From contig NZ_BSDJ01000049.1 in NCBI RefSeq assembly GCF_027925525.1, positions 1 through 42,655 on the forward strand: a stretch of DNA of 42,655 nucleotides, in the 5' to 3' direction. A program made the translations under genes and the position numbers. This DNA comes from Paenibacillus tyrphae (GTDB lineage: Bacteria; Bacillota; Bacilli; Paenibacillales; NBRC-103111). Below, one piece after another: positions 32,011 through 40,848 of the stretch. The notes under the pieces are model-generated. The model was given only the letters and a program-made list of their open reading frames with translations, was not told the DNA's origin and searched no databases. Every line of letters begins with the position of its first letter. Position 1 is the stretch's first letter.

Positions 32011-32707
32011 AATATTCGACTGGGGCTGGAAGTTCCCTTCCGTCACCCAGACGTTTCAAGCGTTCTACGACGGATTCGTCCACGGCCAGCTGCTTGAAGC
32101 GACGTTTCAAAGCCTGACGCGGCTTCTGCTCGCTTTTGCCATTTCGATTGTGGTCGGCACGGTGCTCGGCTTCCTGTTCGCCCGGTACCGCTTAATCGAC
32201 GACACGATCGGCTTTCTGGTCGTGGCGCTGCAGACGATTCCGAGTATCGCTTGGCTGCCTTTTGCTATCATCTGGTTCGGAATGAACGATTTCTCGGTAA
32301 TCTTCATCACCACGCTGGGCGCCACATGGACGATGGCGATGGCCAGCCGGACGGGGATCAAAAATATCCCTTCCATATATATCAAGGCCGCGCAAACGAT
32401 GGGAACCGGCGACGGCATGCGTATGTTTTACCAAATCATGGTCCCCGCCGCGTTCCCGCACATGATTACCGGCGTTCGCGTCGCCTGGGCCTTTGCCTGG
32501 CGGGCGCTTGTCGCGGGCGAGCTGATCGCCAAGGGCGTCGGGCTCGGACAGCTGCTGCAGGACGGCCGCAATCTGGCGGATACGGCGCTTATGCTCTGCA
32601 TCGTGATCATCATTGCCGTGCTCGGCACGGTGTCCGACCATTTTTGCTTCAAGCGGCTTGAGGATAAACTATTACTGCGCTACGGCCTGATCAGCGGCAA
32701 AAAATAA
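31943..32707 (+). CDS. ABC importer permease, SsuC/TauC type
   Basis: 254 residues, about six membrane helices. The BPD_transp_1 coupling motif is seen in GVRVAWAFAWRALVAGELIA-KGVGLGQLL. SIAWLPFAIIWFG and AAQTMGT are also typical of the family. AGGAGGAG lies 7 nt before ATG, inside the ATPase gene (68-nt overlap), so translation is coupled. Confidence 0.92.
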   Translation: MSTALRRGLFLVLLLIAWEAGFRIFDWGWKFPSVTQTFQAFYDGFVHGQLLEATFQSLTRLLLAFAISIVVGTVLGFLFARYRLIDDTIGFLVVALQTIPSIAWLPFAIIWFGMNDFSVIFITTLGATWTMAMASRTGIKNIPSIYIKAAQTMGTGDGMRMFYQIMVPAAFPHMITGVRVAWAFAWRALVAGELIAKGVGLGQLLQDGRNLADTALMLCIVIIIAVLGTVSDHFCFKRLEDKLLLRYGLISGKK

Positions 32708-32719
32708 CCAATCGGGGGC

Positions 32720-32742
32720 AACACGGCCGAACGGCCGGTGTT
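32720..32742 (+). other. Intercistronic hairpin before the binding-protein gene
   Basis: AACAC-GGCC and GGCC-g-GTGTT around GAAC form a stable hairpin with no T-run, just before the AAAGGAG of the binding protein. Such hairpins can stabilise the downstream message and give more binding protein than permease. Confidence 0.55.
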
Positions 32743-32765
32743 AAACAAAGGAGAGAAACGGTACG

Positions 32766-33821
32766 ATGAAAAAGTGGTCTACACTATTGGCGGTCGTTCT
32801 GACTGCATCGCTTGCGCTTTCCGCCTGCGGAAGCAAAACGGAAGCGCCGAAAGACGGAGCCGCCGGAGCGAACAAACCGGCCGCGGCGAAAACGGTACGG
32901 CTCGGCATCTTCAAGAACGTTACTCATGCACCGGGCTATGTCGCACTGGAGCAAGGCTTGTTCAAGAAATATTGGGGCGAGAACGTCAAGATCGAGGTGA
33001 CGCCGTTCGACAACGGGTCCGACTTCTCCACCGCGCTGGCTACGGATCAGATCGACCTCGGCTTCGTCGGTCCCGGCCCTTCGACGAACCAGTTCCTGAA
33101 AAGCAAAAACTTCCGCGTCATTTCCGGTTCGAATAACGGAGGCGCCGTGCTTGTAGCCGGCAAAGATTCCGGCATCAACAGCGTCAAGGATTTGGTCGGC
33201 AAAACCGTCGCCATCCCGACGAAAGGCAGCACGAACGAAATTTCGCTCCGCCTGCTGCTGAAGCAGAACAATCTGAACGTGACGACCGACAAGAGCGGCG
33301 TGCAGCTGATTGCCCGGGCTCCGGCGGATACGCTCGTAGCGATGCGCCAGAAAGAAATCGACGCGACGCTCATTCCCGAGCCGTGGGCCACGCAGATGGA
33401 ACAAGAAGGCATCGGCAAAGTGATCGTGCCGTGGGATCAAATTCCGCCGAACAACGGCAATTATCCGCTCACGATTCTCGTTGCCGGCGACAAGTTTCTG
33501 AAAGACAACCGTGAGCTGGCAAAGGGAGCCATTCAGGCCAATGCAGACGCGATTGATTTTATCAAGAAAAATCCGGACAAAGCGTATGAACTGATCAACA
33601 ACCAGTTGAAGGCGCTCAGCGGAAAAGGAATGGATGTCGCTTTGATTAAAGCGGCGATCTCCCACTTGAATCTGACAACGGACGTCAGCAAGGAAGCGAT
33701 CGAAGAAATGGCCCGCGTCTCCATCGAGGCCGGATACATCAAGGACGTGAAGAAAGAGGAGCTGGATCTGAGCAAATTCCTCGATCTCTCGCTTTTGAAC
33801 GAAGTGAAGCAGGGCAAATAA
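32766..33821 (+). CDS. Substrate-binding lipoprotein, SsuA/NMT1 type
   Basis: 351 residues. Lipoprotein signal with lipobox LSAC (Cys21), then a GSKTEAPKDGA linker and a periplasmic-binding-protein fold. LGIFKNVTHAPGYVALEQGL, DQIDLGFVGPGPSTN and PTKGSTNEISLRLLL are typical of the sulfonate/nitrate/taurine family. Delivers substrate to the permease; a sulfonate, taurine or an HMP-like pyrimidine cannot be separated by eye. No ssuD monooxygenase follows. AAAGGAGAG 11 nt before ATG; a strong terminator follows. Confidence 0.92.
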   Translation: MKKWSTLLAVVLTASLALSACGSKTEAPKDGAAGANKPAAAKTVRLGIFKNVTHAPGYVALEQGLFKKYWGENVKIEVTPFDNGSDFSTALATDQIDLGFVGPGPSTNQFLKSKNFRVISGSNNGGAVLVAGKDSGINSVKDLVGKTVAIPTKGSTNEISLRLLLKQNNLNVTTDKSGVQLIARAPADTLVAMRQKEIDATLIPEPWATQMEQEGIGKVIVPWDQIPPNNGNYPLTILVAGDKFLKDNRELAKGAIQANADAIDFIKKNPDKAYELINNQLKALSGKGMDVALIKAAISHLNLTTDVSKEAIEEMARVSIEAGYIKDVKKEELDLSKFLDLSLLNEVKQGK

Positions 33822-33845
33822 GTCACAAACTGCGCAGCAGCGCAT

Positions 33846-33887
33846 AAAAAACAGGCAGGAGCCGTTAGCGGCTTCTGCCTGTTTTTT
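33846..33887. terminator. Bidirectional terminator
   Basis: ACAGGCAG-g-AGCCG and CGGCT-t-CTGCCTGT stem with a TTAG loop; six T follow on the plus strand and six on the minus strand. It ends the importer operon and the NRPS-exporter operon. Confidence 0.9.
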
Positions 33888-33938
33888 GCATTTGCGGCTG
33901 GCTAAGCCGGGTGCTGGCCCGGTGCCCCTCCCCGCCAA

Positions 33939-35672
33939 CTATCCGTATAACCTCGTGTAGTGGCCTCCGCGTTCAAGCAATTTCTGATGCGTGCCCTGCT
34001 CCACGATCGTCCCTTGATTCATGACCGTAATGAAATCCGCTTTCTCCACGGTGCTTAGGCGATGGGCGATCATAATGGTCGTACGTCCTTTCATCAACTC
34101 GTTCAGGGCTTGCTGCACCCAATATTCCGACTCGTTATCGAGAGCCGACGTTGCCTCGTCCAGCAGCAGGATCGGTGCATTTTTCAAGATCGCCCTGGCA
34201 ATCGCAATGCGCTGTCTTTGCCCGCCCGATAGCGACGCTCCCCGCTCCCCTACCTGGGTGTTGTACTGCTCGGGCAGCTCTTGAATAAAATGATGGGCAT
34301 AGGCGGCTTTCGCGGCCTCTATGACTTCCTCCGTTGTCGCCTGCGGATTCCCGTAACGGATATTGTCTTCGATCGTTCCGCTGAACAGAAAAGCGTCTTG
34401 CGGCACATAGGCGATTTGGCCGCGGATCTCTTCGAGCGTATAGTGCCCGAACGGCTTGCCTTGCAGCAAAATCTCTCCCCGGTCGACCGGGTAAAAGCCC
34501 AGCAGCAATTTGATCAAGGTGCTCTTGCCGCTGCCGCTTGCTCCTACGATTGCCGCGACCTGTCCCTGATAGACCCGAAGGGAGAGCTTTTGCAGAACCC
34601 GCTTATCCGTTTGGTAAGAAAACTCCACGTCCCGGAATTCGACCATGGCCTCCGAAACGAGTTCACTCACCGGCGAGCCGATCCGCTCCGGCTCTTCTTC
34701 TTCATCCAATATTTCTTGGATCCGGTGCGCTCCGGCCAGCGAATTTTGCGCATGCGACAGCACGGTGCCGAAATTCATGATGGCATGGGTCAAGTTGATT
34801 TGCAGCACGGCCAGCGCCGCAACGCTTCCCATTCCAATCAGGCCGTAGGCATATAACAAGCTGCCGATGACGATAATCCCGCAAAACGTAACGTAGCTGA
34901 CAAAATGATTCACGGCAGTCAGCATCCCGCTTTTTTTGGCGGTTTGCACCGCAATCTGCGTCACTTGCTCATTCAGGCCTCGATATTGAGAGTAGACCGG
35001 ACGGATATGGAACAATTTGACCAGTTGAATGCCTCCGATAAAGTCCAGAAACTTTTCCGTCATTTTCGCCAGCCCTTGAAGCGATTGCTCGTACAGGTTT
35101 CGAATCTGCCGGACAAACCGGATGCTAATCGAAAAGGACAGCAGCAGAATCGTCAGCGAAGCGCAGGCAAACTGCCAATGAATGAGCAGCATAGCCACGA
35201 TGGAGCCGATACTGAAAATGATTTGCAGCAGCATCACGAAATAAATGGTGGAGTACGTCGTCTCTACGGTCGTTACATCATTATTGACCCGCGAGAGCAA
35301 ATCTCCATTATGCGTCTGCTCCAAGTATTTCGCCCGTAGCCGGCAAAGCTTATGATAAAGCCGCTCCCGGATTTCCAGTACCGTAAACTCTACGCTTCTT
35401 TGATACATGTATGTAAACCAAGGAGAAATGACGTTTTCCAGCAGCAAAGCGCCGGCCAGAATGTAAAAGGCTTGGAACAGCAGCGAAGTATCCCGGGTCT
35501 CGGCAAAATTGACCAGACTTTGGACGACCAAGCTAAACGATACGAGAAATAAAGTTTGAGTGACCGCCGTTACGCTCAGACCGATGTAGTAATTCGTTTT
35601 TCGTTTTCGGTTCATGAATCGCATCAAGTACCCAAGCTCTTTGGCATATGAGATTAATCCGCCTGTCTTCAT
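33939..35672 (-). CDS. ABC exporter half-transporter, second of pair
   Basis: 577 residues: six-helix membrane domain (about 25-320) then an ATPase domain with Walker A GASGSGKST, Q-loop VPQDAFLFSGTIEDN, signature LSGGQRQRIAIARA, Walker B ILLLDEATSALD and MIAHRLSTV. Canonical in both sites. ATG overlaps the stop of the first half-transporter by 4 nt (ATGA). Likely heterodimer partner exporting the NRPS product, as in the Tyc and Pmx clusters. Confidence 0.93.
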   Translation of the reverse strand: MKTGGLISYAKELGYLMRFMNRKRKTNYYIGLSVTAVTQTLFLVSFSLVVQSLVNFAETRDTSLLFQAFYILAGALLLENVISPWFTYMYQRSVEFTVLEIRERLYHKLCRLRAKYLEQTHNGDLLSRVNNDVTTVETTYSTIYFVMLLQIIFSIGSIVAMLLIHWQFACASLTILLLSFSISIRFVRQIRNLYEQSLQGLAKMTEKFLDFIGGIQLVKLFHIRPVYSQYRGLNEQVTQIAVQTAKKSGMLTAVNHFVSYVTFCGIIVIGSLLYAYGLIGMGSVAALAVLQINLTHAIMNFGTVLSHAQNSLAGAHRIQEILDEEEEPERIGSPVSELVSEAMVEFRDVEFSYQTDKRVLQKLSLRVYQGQVAAIVGASGSGKSTLIKLLLGFYPVDRGEILLQGKPFGHYTLEEIRGQIAYVPQDAFLFSGTIEDNIRYGNPQATTEEVIEAAKAAYAHHFIQELPEQYNTQVGERGASLSGGQRQRIAIARAILKNAPILLLDEATSALDNESEYWVQQALNELMKGRTTIMIAHRLSTVEKADFITVMNQGTIVEQGTHQKLLERGGHYTRLYG

Positions 35673-37450
35673 GTATAAACCGCCTCCTTGCGCTTCGCAA
35701 GATCGGTAAACTCCTGATGGTACGATTGAGCGTATAATCCCTTCTTCTCCAATAACTCGGCATGGCTGCCCGCTTCAACAATTTGCCCCTGCTCCATGAC
35801 CCAGATTTGATCCGCGTTCTGGACGGTCGACAAGCGGTGAGCGATAACGATGGTCGTTCTTTGTTTCATGAGCACGCTCAGCGCCTCCTGGACGGAGCCT
35901 TCAGACTCGGGGTCTAAAGCGGACGTGGGTTCGTCCAACAGCAGAATCGGAGCATTCTTAAGCAGGGCCCGCGCAATGGCAATCCGCTGACGCTGTCCCC
36001 CGGAAAGAAATCCGCCCCGCTCCCCTACATTCGTTTGATATCCTTCGGGAAGCTCCATAATAAAATGGTGCGCATGAGCCGACTTTGCGGCTTCGATCAC
36101 CTCATCCATCGATGCATGCTCCCGGCCGTAGGCGATATTCTCAGCTACGGTGCCGCTGAACAAATATGAATCTTGGGTAACGACGGACAAATGGGCGCGC
36201 AGTTTGTCCGGATTGCAGCCGTTGATCGACTGACCGAACACTTTGATCGTCCCTTGCTCCGCAGTCAAAGAGTAAAAACCGCATAACAGCTTAAAAACCG
36301 TGCTCTTTCCCCCGCCGCTCGCTCCGACTAAAGCGATCGTTGCCCCTTCCGGCACCGTAAAATTCAGGTTACGCAGGATGGGGGGACTGCCCTCGTAAGC
36401 AAAAGAAACGTTATCGAACGCAACGGGCGGACCGCTTGTTAGCGCAATAGAATGCCCTTCTTGGTTCTCGACAGGCTGCTCCAGAATCCCCGAGATCCGT
36501 TTTAAAGCGCCGGTCATTTCAAACGTATGCGTAATCAGCTCGGGAATGTGGTCAAGCGGCTCCAAGCATAAATTCAACAAATAAAGGAAGGCGATTAATT
36601 CCCCCGTACCGAGCAAGCCTTTGGAAATCAAATAGCTTCCGTAGCTCACGGCAAAGATGATTGGGCTAAGCATCAGCGTAGACAAGAGAGGGTTTACCCA
36701 CGCCTCCCTCTTTTTCACGGCAAGCTTTTTTTGCGCCGTCAATTGCAGCAGCCTTTGATAAGAGCGGAACATCATTCCCGACAATAAATAGCTCTTAACG
36801 ATCGGCATTCCCCCGAGCGTATCCTGCAAATTGACGTTCATCCGTCCCATATTGGCCTGAGCTTCTTCCGTCAGCTGCTGCAGTTGCTTCCCAATCCATT
36901 GCGAAACCAGCAAGGAAACGGGAAACAGCAGCAAGCTGTACAGCATAAGCTCCCATTGAATCCATATTAAATAAATGAAACAGCCGATAAACAGCAACGG
37001 ATGATAAAACCATTGCGCCAAATCCCGGATCATGAATTGATGGATGAGCTGGATGTCGTTGCTTATCCGCGAAAGCACGTCGCCCGAATGTTGTTTTTCA
37101 ACGTAATGAATAGGCAGCTTCCCCACATGGTTCATCACATGGTTGCGAATATCTCTTACCGCCAGGGCGCTGCTCCGCTCCACACCATAAACCATAAAAT
37201 ATTTGGCGGGCACCCCGATCAAAATGACGATAAAAACGGTATAGACGATTTGCGTGACGATCGGCCCCGCCCCATTCTCAGCTTGGGACGTCAACTGTTC
37301 GATCAAGCTGCCCGTCCATACTTCGATCACGGCCGCGGCAATGGCAGAGGCGGTTCCAACGATCATCCAGCCCCTGTGATTGTTTACAAATGTTAATAAC
37401 CAATGGAATGCTGTCCATAGGGCCAATACCTGATTTCGTTTTTGCGCCAC
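35669..37450 (-). CDS. ABC exporter half-transporter, first of pair
   Basis: 593 residues, same plan as its partner: membrane domain about 20-335, ATPase with GASGGGKST, VTQDSYLFSGTVAEN, LSGGQRQRIAIARA, ILLLDEPTSALD and VIAHRLSTV. GTG at 37450 has GGGGAT 6 nt upstream; the frame continues 40 codons upstream but crosses the NRPS stop region. 34 nt after the NRPS gene. Confidence 0.92.
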   Translation of the reverse strand: MAQKRNQVLALWTAFHWLLTFVNNHRGWMIVGTASAIAAAVIEVWTGSLIEQLTSQAENGAGPIVTQIVYTVFIVILIGVPAKYFMVYGVERSSALAVRDIRNHVMNHVGKLPIHYVEKQHSGDVLSRISNDIQLIHQFMIRDLAQWFYHPLLFIGCFIYLIWIQWELMLYSLLLFPVSLLVSQWIGKQLQQLTEEAQANMGRMNVNLQDTLGGMPIVKSYLLSGMMFRSYQRLLQLTAQKKLAVKKREAWVNPLLSTLMLSPIIFAVSYGSYLISKGLLGTGELIAFLYLLNLCLEPLDHIPELITHTFEMTGALKRISGILEQPVENQEGHSIALTSGPPVAFDNVSFAYEGSPPILRNLNFTVPEGATIALVGASGGGKSTVFKLLCGFYSLTAEQGTIKVFGQSINGCNPDKLRAHLSVVTQDSYLFSGTVAENIAYGREHASMDEVIEAAKSAHAHHFIMELPEGYQTNVGERGGFLSGGQRQRIAIARALLKNAPILLLDEPTSALDPESEGSVQEALSVLMKQRTTIVIAHRLSTVQNADQIWVMEQGQIVEAGSHAELLEKKGLYAQSYHQEFTDLAKRKEAVYT

Positions 37451-37484
37451 CGTGTTATCCCCTTTCAAAGCATGCGGGCGCCGT

Positions 37485-40400
37485 TCAGCCTCCATGCAGC
37501 ACCTTTCGGGATGTGTCATTCTGTTCCACGATTTGATCGAGGATCCGCTGAATGACAATCGACGTTCCATCTATACATTCGGGTTCCAGCAATTTTTCGT
37601 GAGCGCCTGCGAGCTTATATTCCGTATAGGCTTGCCCGGCGGCTCCGCGCCATGACGGCAGTTGGTGCTCCAATCGGAAAGCATCGCTGTCTTCCGCGAC
37701 TAACTCGTAAATGTTTCCGTGAACGGTGCCCGTATTGATCAATTGCGCCTCGTACGTCAAGGTCGCACGCACCTTTTGCTGGACACGCTCCCGAATCAAG
37801 GGGTTTTCCAGCAATTCTTTTTCCGTTTCCGTCAAATCCTCCATTGTTTCCAGCAGCTCGTTTTCCGTCGTAGCCGCCGGTGTCAAGGTCTCCTTAATCC
37901 ACGAATCTACCATGATCAGATCCGATACTTGGTACCCTCTCTTTTCCATCGTTTTGGCTACTTCGAACATCAAATTCCCGCCGAAGCAGTACCCAAGGAA
38001 GATGTAAGGCCCCTGATCCTGGATGCGGATGACCTCGTCCACATAACGATTCAGCATGTCCTCGTAGTTCTCGGAATCGTCAATGAAATCAATCGCATAC
38101 ACCACGTACCGATTCTCCAGTCTATCCGCCAATCCCCGATAACCTATGCCGAATCCGCTTCCCGGAGGAAAGCAAAACAAATTCGTCGCCCCATGCTTAT
38201 TCAGCTTCATAAAATGATTGGCGTCCTGCTCAAACCCAGATTCCCAATTCTCACGCGCCATCGCTTCGATAGTTACATCCTGATATCCTTTATGCAGCGG
38301 GATTTCTCTTCCCGTTTCGTCATAGATTCGTTGAATTAACCGCATCAGGTTGATCGAGTTACCGCCGAGCTCGAAAAAATCGTCCTTTATTCCTATCTTA
38401 TCTAAACCGAGCACTTCCTGCCAGATTTGGACCAGTTTCATTTCAAGCAGCGTGCGCGGCGCAACGTATTCCGTTTCGTAATGGCTTGCTTCCGGAGCGG
38501 GCAGCGCCTTGCGGTCAATTTTGCCATTCGGCGTTAACGGCATCCGTTCCAGCTGCACAAAGTGCGACGGAATCATGTAGCCCGGCAGCTCTTTCGCCAT
38601 GGCTTCCTTCAGCTCAGTCGCCTTCAGCTTCGTTTGCGCCACGAAGTAGGCGCACAGCTGACTTTGTCCGTTTGCGTCTTCACGCGCGATAACGATCGCT
38701 TCTTGAACAGATGCGATCTTCAAGAGCTGCTCTTCGACCTCGCCAATCTCGATCCGGTAGCCGCGGATTTTCACTTGATGGTCGATGCGGCCCATATATT
38801 CGATGCTGCCGTCCGGCAGCCATCTGGCCAAGTCGCCGGTCCGGTACATCCGCTCGCCCGGCGCAAACGGATTGTCCACGAACTTCTCTGCGGTCAGCTC
38901 AGGACGATTCAAATAGCCGCGGGCCAATCCTACCCCCGCGACGCACAGTTCCCCCGCCACACCGACCGGCAGCAATTGCAGCTGCGAATCTACAATATGA
39001 ATCCGGTGATTCTGAATCGGACGGCCGATCGGAATCGATTTTCGGTCGACAGCACCCGTTGAAGCTGCCCAAACCGAAGTCACGATCGAAGCTTCCGTCG
39101 GACCGTAGGCGTTAAAATACTGCACTTTGTCTTTCCACTGCTGAACGAATTCGACCGAAACGGCTGAACCTCCGGTAATCAGTTTTTCGAGGCTCGGCAT
39201 CCGATCGGGGTTCAAATAGGCCGCATACGTCGGCGGCAAGATCGTTGCCGTAATCCCGTTCTCGTTCATGAAGCTCTCGAATAATCGATAGTCCAGAATC
39301 GTTTCGGCCGTCGGAATATATAAAGCCGCGCCAAAAAATAATGCTTTGAAAATTTCCCAGCACGACGCATCGAACGACAAGCTGGCAAATTGGACCACTC
39401 GGTCCCGCTCGCTCATTTGCAGCGTTTCCCCGAACATCATTTTCAAGCTGCTCAGCCCGCGATGCTCTACCAATACCCCTTTGGGCTTGCCCGTCGTTCC
39501 CGACGTGTAGATCACGTAGGCCAGATCGTTCGGTCCGGTGACCGCCTCCAGATTCGAGCCATCCTCGCTGTAGGCCGCTTCGTCGTCCAACGCGATCGCT
39601 TTCCCGGCAAACGATACTCGCTCCTGCAAACGCCGCTGCGTCAATAGCAGCCGTGCCCCTGAATCTTCCAGCAAATAGCGGATGCGCTCCTCCGGATACT
39701 CCGGATCGATCGGCACATACGCGCCTCCGGCTTTCAAGATTCCCAGAATGCCGACGACCATCTCCAGCGAACGCCCAACCATCAGGCCTACCAGTTGATC
39801 CGGCTGCACGCCCTCGGCCCGCAGTGTCCGGGCCAGCCGGTTCGCCCGCTCATTCAGCTCGCGGTAAGTAAGCTGCTCCTTCTCAAAAACAACCGCCACC
39901 GCGTCCGGAACCCGTTCCGCCTGCTCCTCGATCAGCTGATGGATCGTTTTATCCCGCGGATATTCCGTCTCGGTATCGTTGAACCCATGCAGCAGCTGAT
40001 GCTTCTCGGACTCCGACAGCATGTCCACGGCGCCGAGCTCAAGCTCCGGCTGAAACAAGACGACAGACAGCAGCCGCATAAGATGATCGACCGCCGCGGC
40101 CATGAAATTTTGATCGTATCGATTGCCGTCAAAGCTTACGCTTAACCGGATGGAGTCATGGTCCGCATCAAACTCAAATACGGTATCGGCCGATACGGCT
40201 TTTGCATAATCAGACCCATGTATTTTTTTAAAGGAAACCATTGTGTTAACGACAGGCACACCATCGGGGGTATATTCGAAATTCATGGAATGAATCATTT
40301 TTCTGAACGGAATATGCTGATGCTCCAAAGCTTCGCCGACCGACGTTTTGATTTGGCCCAGCAGCGATTTAAACGTGCTTTCGCGGCGGATGATATTTTT

Positions 40401-40736
40401 AATAATCAGAAAATCTTGAATCGGCGGATTCTCATCGTTCAGTGCCGATGCGGGGATACCTACCAGTACGTTCTCCCGCTTGGTGTAGGCATGGAGCAAA
40501 CCGTTGACCCCAGCCAATACGATCATAAAGAAGGCCATATCCGATCCATTGGCGAGGCGTACGATTCGATCGGACAGCTCCTTCGGCAGCGTACGCTGAA
40601 TCACGCCGGGTGCTACCGCATGATCCGCACTGCTGATTTTTATGGAGAAGTTGCTGTGGGGCAGGAAGCTCATGCTGTCTTCGGCATCGAACTTTTCGTT
40701 CCAATACATTTCTTCCTTTTCAAACAAGGATTTCAT
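37485..40736 (-). CDS. Terminal NRPS: half C, A, T and TE domains
   Basis: 1083 residues. Residues 1-240 match only the C-terminal lobe of a condensation domain, with no HHxxxDG. An adenylation domain spans about 265-745 (A3 YTSGTTGKPKG, A5 NAYGPTE, A10 Lys739). Carrier Ser794 is in LGGNSI, and the thioesterase is at 850-1070. Specificity positions read D-A-W-I-I-G-A-I-V-K (D456, A457, W460, I499, I520, G522, A543, I551, V552, K739), near the code I recall for Leu in Paenibacillus NRPSs, so a hydrophobic residue is likely. The thioesterase elbow is GYCFGG: Cys917 where Ser is usual; Asp944 and His1046 complete the triad. GGAGG 6 nt before ATG. Confidence 0.95.
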   Translation of the reverse strand: MKSLFEKEEMYWNEKFDAEDSMSFLPHSNFSIKISSADHAVAPGVIQRTLPKELSDRIVRLANGSDMAFFMIVLAGVNGLLHAYTKRENVLVGIPASALNDENPPIQDFLIIKNIIRRESTFKSLLGQIKTSVGEALEHQHIPFRKMIHSMNFEYTPDGVPVVNTMVSFKKIHGSDYAKAVSADTVFEFDADHDSIRLSVSFDGNRYDQNFMAAAVDHLMRLLSVVLFQPELELGAVDMLSESEKHQLLHGFNDTETEYPRDKTIHQLIEEQAERVPDAVAVVFEKEQLTYRELNERANRLARTLRAEGVQPDQLVGLMVGRSLEMVVGILGILKAGGAYVPIDPEYPEERIRYLLEDSGARLLLTQRRLQERVSFAGKAIALDDEAAYSEDGSNLEAVTGPNDLAYVIYTSGTTGKPKGVLVEHRGLSSLKMMFGETLQMSERDRVVQFASLSFDASCWEIFKALFFGAALYIPTAETILDYRLFESFMNENGITATILPPTYAAYLNPDRMPSLEKLITGGSAVSVEFVQQWKDKVQYFNAYGPTEASIVTSVWAASTGAVDRKSIPIGRPIQNHRIHIVDSQLQLLPVGVAGELCVAGVGLARGYLNRPELTAEKFVDNPFAPGERMYRTGDLARWLPDGSIEYMGRIDHQVKIRGYRIEIGEVEEQLLKIASVQEAIVIAREDANGQSQLCAYFVAQTKLKATELKEAMAKELPGYMIPSHFVQLERMPLTPNGKIDRKALPAPEASHYETEYVAPRTLLEMKLVQIWQEVLGLDKIGIKDDFFELGGNSINLMRLIQRIYDETGREIPLHKGYQDVTIEAMARENWESGFEQDANHFMKLNKHGATNLFCFPPGSGFGIGYRGLADRLENRYVVYAIDFIDDSENYEDMLNRYVDEVIRIQDQGPYIFLGYCFGGNLMFEVAKTMEKRGYQVSDLIMVDSWIKETLTPAATTENELLETMEDLTETEKELLENPLIRERVQQKVRATLTYEAQLINTGTVHGNIYELVAEDSDAFRLEHQLPSWRGAAGQAYTEYKLAGAHEKLLEPECIDGTSIVIQRILDQIVEQNDTSRKVLHGG

Positions 40737-40772
40737 TCGTATCCTCCCCTAAGATGTGATGACAACATGCCC

Positions 40773-40809
40773 GGAGTGCATGTCTCGAACGAATTCGGAC
40801 ATACACTCC
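40773..40809. other. Strong hairpin between the two NRPS genes
   Basis: Minus strand GGAGTGTATGTC and GACATGCACTCC pair over 12 bp (one G-T), enclosing CGAA-TTCG-TTCG, which pairs further. No T-run follows, so it is not an ordinary terminator. It lies in a 112-nt gap inside the operon. Confidence 0.7.
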
Positions 40810-40848
40810 TGTTTCAGGCATGAACAAGCTGTTCCTTGCGGAGCTTGT

